This document shows, piece after piece, positions 55,199 through 64,000 of a stretch of DNA of 64,000 bases. The stretch is taken from contig OU015490.1 of assembly GCA_907164885.2 (NCBI GenBank), positions 13,521,466 through 13,585,465 on the forward strand, written 5' to 3'. Position numbers and translations under genes: made by a program. The notes below the pieces were generated by a model, which was given only the letters and a program-made list of their open reading frames with translations, did no database searches and was not told where the DNA came from. Every line of letters begins with the position of its first letter. The stretch's first letter is position 1. The DNA comes from Dolomedes plantarius. Lineage: Eukaryota; Arthropoda; Arachnida; Araneae; Dolomedidae.

Positions 55199-55659
55199 AC
55201 CATAAACACGGCCGTTCTTAGGGGTGGGCAAACTGGGCCACCGCCCAGGGCCGCTAAAAATTTAGGGCCGCCATTTTTATTCCTCATCGCAACAGTTTTC
55301 TGAATGTTACGGGGTTTTTAAGAAATCCCTCATTTTTCGTGGTTTCTATAATTCAACTTATAAAAAAATATATGTTTCGATTTTTTGAAAAGAATCGTAG
55401 AAAGAATCTTAACTGGCAAACTCCCCTTTTGGTTTTTAGTATCGAAACGTAATGCATTAAAAGTAATAATTAGTAAAATCAGTAATGGATTCAGTTCATT
55501 TTTTTTGGGGGGGAGGGGGGGGATCCGGGTTGTCTTACCAGATCCATTACTCAGTACGTAGAGAAATTTGATTTCCAGTAAATGTGTTTCGCCCAGGGCG
55601 CTAAAACTTTAAGCATCGCCCAGGGCCGCTAAAACTTTAAGCACGTTCCTGACCATACA
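55199..55659. mobile_element. hAT-like MITE with near-matching 8-bp flanks
   Basis: The element (55207-55651) starts CACGGCCGTTCTTAGGGG and ends AAGCACGTTCCTG. The flanks ACCATAAA and ACCATACA differ at one position. CGCCCAGGGC.GCTAAAA occurs near both ends, twice at the right. Confidence 0.65.
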
Positions 55660-57858
55660 TGTATTAAAAATACTTTGCTAATATGAAACAATTTTGTTGT
55701 TTTTTTAATTTTAAAAATTTTCAAATTTAAAAAATTTAAATTTAAGCTTTTTCAGAAGCAGGGGCTTTATTAGCATAAATATTTCTCTGTTGTCCATGGG
55801 AAAGAATTCAAAATAATTCAAGTCTTCCGACTTTATAAAAATTTTATTAATTTAAAAGGCGAAACAATTCTTTTTTTCTCTTAAGATTTTTCCTACAGGG
55901 AAATTATCAAAATTCTTATTTTGTTTTCAGAATGAAGTATCTTGGCGATGAGTTTAATGAAAATAGAGCATAGGAACGCAAAACAAAATTTTCTGCTAAG
56001 AGTCTTCAGAGGATTTCACTTCAAGACGAAAAATCTTGCAAAGTTTTATTCCAAAATAAATAGTGTTGAAATACAAATGTACAGCAGGATACGAATAGAC
56101 AATACAGCGTAAAAATGCCGTATCTGGTAACGTAATCATCGAAGAAACGTGTAATTTATACTCTTTCTCTTCAAAAGCCTTTTAGACGATATTTTCCCAA
56201 GAAAAGGAAAAGGAAATAGTTTTGAATATTTTTTGACCGGAGCGTCTGAATAAATAACTTAACGCTCCATAATTTGGGCCTTGTTCCCATTGCTTCTTTT
56301 TGATCTCTGTCATAAAGGCCTGTTCACATTGCATACAGAAATTTGCGTTACGTCATTACGTTAGCTCTGATATTAATGACATGACCTGTTACTTTGATGT
56401 CTCATAGATTTGATGTCTCATAGTCATTACTTTGAGTTCAGTGACTGGTTGAAATTTTATCGCTCTACTTTACACTCCTAAAGCAGTGGGAACGATGCAG
56501 TACATTGACTCCAGAACCATGCAAATCATTGTAGTACAAAGTCAAGTTTTGTCATAGAAATGTTTATTATTGGCCTGTTTACAATCAAATGGCGATCTTC
56601 CTTTTAGGAAGTGGGGAGAAATCATTTATAATCCCCGAAGGATCAATAAATCATATATCACCATTAAACATCGAATCAAACATTGGGAGCTAGAGCTCCG
56701 GCAGTTGCTATCGTAATGTTTTGTTTGTTTTTCCTTGGTTTTTTTAACAAGTTTATGTTGACCAATATAATATGGTGTATATATATATTCCTTCCCAGAG
56801 GCTTGAAAACATATCAATTAGTCAAAAGCACAAGTCGAAAAAATCTCTAAACCCTTAAAATTCCCTGTAATGGAGTATAACAAGGTACTGTGGTAAAGAA
56901 AAAGGCTGGAAAGAATTTAACGAATTCCCTAATGTATTTTTCCGACTTCTTTAATATTCCAAAAAAGTTGAAAACAGCAGAAGTTGTTAATCGGCTTTCA
57001 TACATCAGAGGTTTGATTTTATTGAAAGTTAGCTCTGTATGCGGCTTGTTTTCTCTTATCTTATGCTTTTCTCAACTGCGGTGTAAAAACGGAACATAAC
57101 GTGGTTGTTGTCATCCAGCAGGATTAGAGGGAAAAAGGGTGATTTCAATACTTTAGGGGTTACGTTATACGCTTCGCAAAATAAAATATTTGAAAGAAAC
57201 TTAAAACATGAAGAAGTAAGAAAGTTGCAAAAGCATGCTTCATTGCGAAAGAGAGAAAAAAATGGCAACAAGGGAGAACGTCGAAGTAGAAAGTTAATTC
57301 TTTTAATTTTCAAAAAATAAATTTTGCGAATTAATTTAACTTTTTCTACGGTGAAAATCAGTTATTTTGCTTATGTTATTTACAAAACAAATAAATTTTA
57401 CTCACTTTCAGAGAAAAAAAATTAGACTGCATTTTTTTTATACTGCTAAATTTCTCATTAGGAAAGAAAAATAAACACTTGCCGCTAGCAGAATTTTCAA
57501 ACTTTTACATTTTAAAAACAATGCCACGGTTCTTGCCTCTTCACAATAAATTCCAGCATGTTCTTGATATAGGTTTATACACTCATTTATTTTTTACGCA
57601 GATGTAATTAATTAAAGTTTAAAAAATGAACTAGTTTTTTTTTTACTCAACATTCTAACAATGAACCACACGTGAAATAATTTCAACAATTAATGTGGAT
57701 TTCACACAGTTTGTTATACACAATTTTATATTTATAAAAAATATATAAATAAATAACTATAATAAAACTGTAATCTAAATTAAAGCTATAAAAAAATCTT
57801 TGTTCGAGATTTTAAAAATTCACCAAAGGTGTTATTGATTGGATATATATAAGGCTTT
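55660..57858. other. About 2.2 kb AT-rich sequence, nothing recognised
   Basis: Short frames here (for example 56890-57099 and 57056-57313) lack domains and splice context. Confidence 0.45.
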
Positions 57859-58040
57859 GTGGCGGCCCTGTGGTACAGCGAGCTGTTTTTCGGTGCTGGT
57901 GCTCGGAACGACTCCCGACATCGCGCCAAGAAGAATGTCTCCGTTTGTGTCGTCCCTTCATAGGGTGTAATGCTATGCGCCTATATGGTGTCCCCATGAT
58001 ATAATGAACAGTAAACTGAGGTGTAATATAGGCGAATGTT
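57859..58040 (+). repeat. SINE-3-like tRNA-derived repeat, single copy
   Basis: A-box-like TGGCGGCCCTGTGGTACAGC and B-box-like GCTCGGAACGACTCCCGAC are about 45 bp apart, followed by CGTCCCTTCATAGGGTG and GTCCCCATGATAT. It is tRNA-like at the 5' end but has no second copy in this window, so it is called from promoter boxes only. Confidence 0.5.
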
Positions 58041-58590
58041 TGGCGACAATTATCTCTCCTACACGTCACTAAGACATTGCTATATTACACGTATTTACAC
58101 ATTTTTTTACTGGGGGTGGGAATATAGACGGGCGAAATTAAAATTTTGGTATTTCTATCTGGCATAACCATGATAGAAGTATTTTCAGCTCTAACAGTGT
58201 CAATTGATTTAATGGACAAGAGTAACTGTCATTTATGCAATTACTGGTATTAAACCAAAAGTAATCAAGAAAATCTCGGGTTTAGAACATGTTTGATTAC
58301 TCTAGAAATCACAGTTACGAGGGACGGATTACATTACACAGTACAAAACAATTGAAAAACATTTAGAGAAAAACAAGTTAACCTAACATAGTTCAAAATT
58401 GGGCATCAGCCCGTGAGGTTTCCACTCTCTACGAAATCCAAACTCTCTCTCCTTAAAAAAATGACAGTACGATGGAAGTTTTCACAAAAAGTCTCTCCGT
58501 ATGGTGGCGACATCTACATTTGAGGCTTGGAAGTATTATAACGTGCGTTACAGAAGTGTTTAAAACATCTTCAAGCATAAATAGCAGTTC
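58041..58590. other. Unassigned spacer
   Basis: Nothing recognised. Confidence 0.35.
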
Positions 58591-58800
58591 CACCACCAGG
58601 ATTCAAATTCGAATTTGGCAAAGGGGGCGGTCGTTGTGAAAAAGGGTATAATTGGAAACGTCAGAGCTCCGGGGCGAATTAATTTGGTTACTTGAATTAA
58701 CGCGAGATCCATATTAGAATTTTCCATGAATTCAAGAAATTAATTAATTTTGTTGGAAAGGGCTTTGGCATTCCAGAACAAAACTCTCATTGAGGAAGGA
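58590..58800 (-). pseudogene. LINE apurinic-like endonuclease fragment
   Basis: On the minus strand, frames read RVLFWNAKALSNKIN, then FMENSNMDLALIQ, then (shifted) VSNYTLFHNDRP and GGGTAIYA. These follow the N-terminal exo-endonuclease of Jockey-type LINE ORF2: LRVLFWNA-x-x-L, D-x-x-LIQET, Y-x-x-x-R-x-DR and GGGTAI[YF]. At least two frameshifts and one stop are present; no polymerase follows. Confidence 0.62.
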
Positions 58801-58931
58801 GAATGAAGGAGCGTTAGACATTATCGGAGCGGGGTTTAACTAAAGAGCAACTGCATCAAGTAAATCTAGAGTCTTTGGATAGGGTTGCTTTTATTCTCCA
58901 TTAAAACAAGGGAAATAGACTTGAATAGTAT
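58801..58931. other. Short spacer
   Basis: Nothing recognised. Confidence 0.3.
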
Positions 58932-59879
58932 TACCGTGTTCCCTCGAAAATAAGACATGGTCTTACATTAATTTTTGCTCCAAAAGACGCAGGGCATATT
59001 TCCAGGGGATGTCTTATTTTTCATGCACAACAATTTACATTTATTCATTTACAACAATATACATTTATTCAAATATTTATGTACAAAAATTTACATTTAT
59101 TCAGGTACAATCATGTCATCTTATAGAACAATTTCCAAACCCCAACTCTCGAAATCAATTTCTGTTAACAAATCAGATGAACTTAATTCCTTCAAGCTTC
59201 GTCGAATGCGAATTTCAAATACGTACATGGATCTTGCAACCGAGGGCGGGGCTAACCGTAACGTCCAATGATCGCGAGCGCATGCTTTCTGTTTTCAAAA
59301 GCACCCAACGGTTTAAAGGCGGATACTGAAAGTTAACCAATTGTCGTTAAAATTGCGTCCTCCGCTGTTTTAAATGAAGATAACTTTGAATGTGAAGTAA
59401 GAGCGAATATGCAGGATAAAGAATCATTTTCTGCCTAGGTGAAAAATTTTTCGGACTGTTAAACTGACAATTGTTTATATTTCAATCGGGAGTTTTTGGA
59501 GATAGTCAGAATTTAATTGAACCTTTTCAAAACATATCCAACATATTCTACTTTTTTCGATAGTAATTCTTTTGTAGGAATTACTATTTATGATTGATTG
59601 ATTTTAAAATGGTTCTTTGTGTTTTCAAATTTCTTGTGGATGCAACATTTCAACATGTAACATCTAATTTTAAAGAAAATCAAGAAATTTTTACATTGAA
59701 AATTTTCTTCTGCTGCCTAAAATTGAATAATGTTGACAGAAAGTAGCGTTTTATTAAAAAAATACATAAATTCGAAGTCTTTATTAGATATAAAAAAGGT
59801 GTGTTAATTTATTATTCATTTTTTTATACAGAAAAATACTTGATTTTCTTTCCAATTTATAAGCGAGCGAGAAAACGCT

Positions 59880-60728
59880 ACACACAGTAGGGATGCGACA
59901 TCGATAACAAAACATCGATGTTTCGAAACATCGATATTCAATATTAAAACATCTCCCAAAAACCATCGATGTTTTTAAACATCGATGTTTTAGAACATTC
60001 ATTTTTTAAAACTGGTTTAGTAATCTCTAACATTAATGTTACTTCGGCTAGTCGTGGGGGTGTGATTTAATTTTACTCTGTGATTGGGCTGACACAAATG
60101 ACAAAAACTTGGTTGCTTTTGCCTTGGGCTACATTGATGTCTCAAAATTCTCGTTGTAAATATCGCCATGTTTTGCCTTCAAATGTCCAGATAAATTCGT
60201 GGTATTGCCAGAAGTTTTGAGGGGACTTACGGCAAATATTGCATTTTGCCAATTTGTCAGAGGTTTTGCAAAAAATTTCCAAACGGTACTTTTGGGAGGC
60301 ATCTTACTAATAATATTAACGTCAACTTATATAAAACCAGAACAAAACAATAACTTAAATGGCTGCTCTCGTGTATATACTATTTGTAAAATAAAACCCC
60401 ATTCAAGGTTCTGGAGTGTCAGGAACATTCCAAGCGCTCTGATTGGTTCATTGTTGTTGATTGTCATTTGTCTGTTTGCTAAGGAATCATTCCCCCTTTT
60501 GTATTTTTTCAGAATTCAAATTACATTTACTGAGTGTGAAAATTATGCTACGTGGTAAATTTTTTTTATTATGGTACTTTTTCATTTAAAAAAAACATCG
60601 AGACAACGTTAAAACATCGAGCACAAAACATCGATGTTAAAAAAACATCGGCTTCAATAAATCGATGTTTTTATCAAACATCGATGTTTTGAAAACATCG
60701 ACATCGATGTCGCATCCCTAACACACAG
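59880..60728 (-). mobile_element. hAT deletion derivative (833 bp), TSD ACACACAG
   Basis: The element (59888-60720) starts TAGGGATGCGACATCGAT and ends ACATCGATGTCGCATCCCTA, flanked by ACACACAG on both sides. Both subterminal regions hold many copies of ACATCGATG in both orientations, likely transposase-binding repeats. The interior retains a BED-finger-like coding remnant on the minus strand. Confidence 0.9.
60153..60255 (-). pseudogene. BED-type zinc finger remnant
   Basis: Minus-strand frames give KCNICRKSPQN and, one base out of phase, GNTTNLSGHLKAKHGDIYNE. Together they keep the C-x2-C and H-x4-H ligands and the NTTNL-x-x-HL-x-x-KH pattern of BED fingers found at the N-terminus of hAT transposases. 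It is broken by a frameshift and followed by no catalytic domain. Confidence 0.68.
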
Positions 60729-60790
60729 GATGAGTGACTAGATAAACAGAATATCAGCAAACATAAAAGTCCAAACATAAAAGTTTCAAA

Positions 60791-63130
60791 GTCTAAATCA
60801 GAGGTTCCCAAACTTTTTTTTCTCGTGGACCACTTTCAAAGTTTTATTATTTTCAGTAGACCCCCTGCTGCTACATTTCTACTGTATTCCCAAAACTCCT
60901 AAAAAATATCACCCTAAATTGGGGGTGTTAAGAAGAAAAAAAAAGTAGCACATTTTCTTGTGTCCTATTTATTAAAATAATACTTGTGATTATACGAAAT
61001 TATAAACATTTGTTATTACAAACAATCAACAATTGACAAAAAATCAACAATGAACTCTGAAATGTAAATCAACAATAAAAAATAGTCATACTTTTAATGA
61101 GACGGATGTACTGGATGAATTGACAGCAAATTATCAATATTTGGCTTCAGTTTTGTAAGAAGTAATCTCAAATCTCCCCGTTCTGTGATGTTCAATCTGC
61201 TCCTTTTTTTTTGTTAACAGGTTGGTAACGGCACTAAAACTTCTTTCGACAAGATATGACGACGGAAACGCTATCAAAAATTTTCTCGCAATTTCCCACA
61301 GCCCAGGATATTTTTCGCGGATTTCTGCCTGCAGCCAAAATGTTTGATAGCCTTTTTTAAATTTCACCTTCAGTTCCTCGTTCGTGCTGAGCTCAAGTAG
61401 CTCCTCTTGTAATACCACATTCGCTTCTTCCGTTTCATCAAATGGGGTTATGATCCATGGTGGTATTTCCATCGTCAGAATATCTTCAAATCTATTTTTG
61501 AAGTCATCATACAGGGTATTTAAATATTGAGCGTATTTCTGAATATCCTCATCAAGACATTCTATCTGTGACAAGTGTGGAAACTGGGAGAATTCGCGCC
61601 GACTAATATTTTGCTTCATTAATTTCAATTTACCAAGAAAAGTCGAAATTACACCCTTTGTTTTTATTAAATTAAGGCCGTCCCCTTGTAACTGAAAGTT
61701 AACGTCATTGAATTTTATGAACAAATCTGTTAAGTACGCAATGTCCTCTTTATATTTGATCAGATTTTCTTTTAAATCTGGCGCTTTAGTTTCCAGAAAC
61801 TCTATTACTGATTCGAAAAGTGAGTAAAATCTCGATAAGCATGCACCTTTCGACAACTAGCGAACTTCAGTATGTAAGAGCAGTCTTTGGAAATCTTCAT
61901 CATTTTCATCGCACAATAGTGCAAATAAATGGGTATTCAAAGCATTGCTTCTTATTTTATTACCTGCGTTAATCACAAATTGAAGCGATTGGAGCAATCT
62001 ATCACTCAATTTTTTCGCTACAAGGTGTTGTCGGTGGATGACACAGTGAATTGCAATTAGTCCTGGTATTATTCTTTTAAGATGGCTTATAAACCCACGA
62101 TATCGCCCGAACATGGCAGGAGCTCCAACTGCTGCCACCGAAATAATGTTTGTAAATGGAATAGATTTTTCTGTAAAAAAAATCACTCAGGACATTAAAT
62201 ATCGATTCGCCTTTAGTGTCCAACTTCAAAGTTTTTGCGAATAGCAGCTCTTCATGGATTTCTTCGTCCATAACAAATCGAACATATGCCAATAATAATG
62301 CTTCATTACCAGGCAAAGTAGACTCGTCCAATTGAATAGAAAAATGAGTGGTTTGCAGATAATTACACAAGAACCTTTCTATATCAGAGCTCATTTCATC
62401 AATACGTCTTTGTACAGTGTTGTTACTTAAGGGAATTCTTTTGAGTACGTCAAATGGAGGTTTGTGCAGAACAGTTTTTAAAACCTCTTCAATAGCGGGT
62501 AAAATTAACTCTTCTCCGATGGTGTGCGGTTTTCCAGATCTCGCTATAAGCAAAGAAATATTGTAAGATGCCCGCAAGCCATCATCGTTACTTTGAGACG
62601 TTGAAGCAAACATACTATTTACGGTAGGTCTCTTTTCATATTTTTCCTTCAATGTTTGAAAGTATTTCAGATCTTTACCTATTTTTTCAGGATGACTATT
62701 TATACTAATGTATACTAATGTATGATTTATACTAATGTAGATTGCAAGCACAGCGCAAGTCGCATTTCATCACTTTGCAGGTCTAAACAAGCATCCCGGA
62801 CGAGCGGGCGCACGGGCGGCACTTTCCAAGTCTCGACATGTGGTGTACACTTGTACTATTATCTATTGTTCTATTCAATTCTGTGTTTAAACTGAGTCTC
62901 GAATATTTTTGAGCACCTACCTAGTGAATGATGCTACCTGCCTACGTTGATAGGTAAATCCAAGCCAAAATTTTCGTTCTTTATTATGAAAACCAGAAAA
63001 TTTTTTGTAGACCCCCCACTTACAACTTGTGAACCCCTATTTTCTTTTCACGTCTACGTGGACCCCCGTGTGGTCTCCTATGGACCCCTGGGGGTCCACC
63101 TGGACCACTTTGGGAACCTATAGTCTAAAT
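60791..63130 (-). mobile_element. hAT transposon (ZBED/SCAND3-like), TSD GTCTAAAT
   Basis: The element (60799-63122, 2324 bp) starts CAGAGGTTCCCAAACTTTTT. Read from the other strand its other end starts TATAGGTTCCCAAAGTGGTC. GTCTAAAT flanks both ends (60791-60798, 63123-63130). Subterminal GGACCAC/GTGGACCCCC blocks occur at both ends. It carries one transposase pseudogene on the minus strand. Confidence 0.93.
61134..62751 (-). pseudogene. hAT transposase, ZBED5/SCAND3-like, two lesions
   Basis: Three minus-strand frames form one gene. Starting after a lost BED finger (HPEKIGKDLKYFQTLKEKY), they cover SYNISLLIARSGKPHTIGEE (hAT-like core start), HFSIQLDESTLPGNEALLL (first catalytic Asp region), a CVIHRQHLVAKKL segment, and the C-terminal dimerisation motif FPSSYLVERSFSAVTNLL. 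Lesion 1: a frameshift in a T8 run at about 62175-62186. Lesion 2: a TAG at 61857-61859 in place of the Trp codon expected before LSKG. Otherwise the coding sequence is open to the stop at 61134. The BED finger is replaced by a short TATACTAATG-type tandem repeat near 62700, so the N-terminus is truncated too. Confidence 0.88.
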
Positions 63131-63906
63131 GCACTCGTAGTAAAGAACAAGTGCTCATTGGCTGTTACGGTTAGCCCCGCCTTCGGTTGCAAGATCCATG
63201 TACGTATTTGAAATTCGCGTCCCGCGAACTGTTTTTCAATAGTAAAGCTTTCTCAATCATCGGTTCAATCGAATTCCCGAGTGTTTTCTAGTTTAAGATT
63301 AATTTAATTTCATGATTGTGTTCATTTATGTCACTATTGTTTTTATTATTTTGTTGTTGAAAGGTATTTTTTGTATTAATATGTTAAGAAATGTACGCAA
63401 TACATGATTTCTATGCAGCTATATTTTTATATAACTTATAGATTTATAGAGATACATTTATATGTTTTATGTCTATATATCTGGATATCATGTGATGTGA
63501 ACATTCAATACTTTTTATTTCTTTGATTTATAGATGAATTTGATTGTTTAATTTGATATTAAAGGTGTATAGAAATAATTAATAAACTAAAGTGAACAAA
63601 ATTTGGGATTCCTAGAAAACAAAAGTTTGTAGAAACAAAACACCAAGCACGAGCTTTAGTTCGATCATTAATACTTTTTTTATAAACTTTTAGAGATTTG
63701 CTCTGAAAAAAAATTATCCGAAAAAAGCGAATAACGAAACCCATTTTCTACGGTTTTCGGTTTCGATTGGAGTTCAAAACCGCGATTTTCTTCGCGCACG
63801 ATCTTAATTGGGGCTTATTTTTGGGACAGGGCTTATATTACGAGTATCTTGAAAAATCATGCTAGGTCATATTTTCCGATTAGGTCTTATTTTCAGGGAA
63901 ACACGG
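63131..63906. repeat. Right arm of the outer inverted-repeat transposon
   Basis: It continues the outer element after the hAT insertion, with the subterminal block at 63147-63216 and the terminal block from about 63790 to 63906 (GGGCTTATATTACGAGTATC, GTCTTATTTTCAGGGAAACA). Confidence 0.7.
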
Positions 63907-63908
63907 TA

Positions 63909-64000
63909 AAATATCGGCGATATTAAATTCTGACATCTGTTCTTTGATAGGTTTGATAAAACTTGAGATTTTGCCGAAAGTAGAAGTTGACACTGGTGCA
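63909..64000. other. Window end, nothing recognised
   Basis: Less than 100 bp of flanking sequence. Confidence 0.3.

Larger units (their letters stand above)
58932..63908. mobile_element. Composite: DNA transposon with long inverted ends hosting two hAT insertions
   Basis: The outer element (58934-63906) has TIRs CCGTGTTCCCTCGAAAATAA on the left and, read from the other strand, CCGTGTTTCCCTGAAAATAA on the right, flanked by TA. A subterminal inverted block (TTTCAAATACGTACATGGAT, CTTGCAACCGA.GGCGGGGCT) lies at about 59213-59268 and 63147-63216. The hAT elements at 59888-60720 and 60799-63122 sit inside. Without them about 1.8 kb remains, with no transposase recognised. Superfamily not assigned; the TA flank is compatible with Tc1/mariner-like insertion. 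Confidence 0.75.

Overview
The window is eukaryotic, AT-rich and almost gene-free. Everything recognisable fits an arthropod nuclear genome, most likely a chelicerate such as a spider. That assignment is inference, resting on the mix of mobile-element families (Jockey-like LINEs, ZBED-type hAT elements, DD37D mariner, Mutator-like transposase, MADF-carrying Harbinger, tRNA-derived SINEs, Helitrons) and on base composition. There is no operon, rRNA gene, CRISPR array or bacterial gene organisation. Most of the sequence is layered, partly nested transposable elements. Many can be bounded exactly by their target-site duplications (TSDs).

Layout. 1-12 kb: a tRNA-derived SINE split by a TTAA-flanked palindromic element, several hAT-type non-autonomous elements with 8-bp TSDs, copies of an unclassified ~430-bp repeat, a LINE reverse-transcriptase tail and a possible solo LTR. 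13-20.4 kb: a young LTR retrotransposon with 440/441 identical LTRs and one intact 673-codon Gag-like ORF but no pol, then a ~130-bp tandem satellite, a LINE RNase H remnant and a solo LTR of the same family. 20.4-24.4 kb: a 267-bp near-perfect palindrome, a fold-back mariner remnant, a second SINE copy and a broken pogo/Tigger transposase. 25.9-28 kb: a decayed Ty3/gypsy-like gag split by a TTAA element that itself contains a Helitron. 31.7-38.9 kb: Helitron pieces, an intact 675-codon Jockey-type ORF1 with no ORF2, two MITEs whose empty site is preserved 2.5 kb away, and a Mutator-like transposase tail. 39.8-48.3 kb: a hAT element, a solo LTR, two SINEs, a Harbinger element, the best host-gene candidate (a 3'-terminal exon on the minus strand, 45842-45973) and a DD37D mariner with one stop codon. 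48.8-58.8 kb: hAT-type elements, a local duplication and LINE fragments. 58.9-63.9 kb: a DNA transposon with long terminal inverted repeats carrying two later hAT insertions, one of them a nearly complete ZBED/SCAND3-like transposase with two lesions.

The two long intact reading frames (Gag-like at 13697-15718, ORF1 at 32971-34998) both encode nucleic-acid-binding or particle-forming proteins of retroelements that lack their own reverse transcriptase here. They are the most unusual coding content. I did not find a clearly new biological system. The best leads are these two polymerase-less elements, the unclassified repeat family, and the unidentified host exon.
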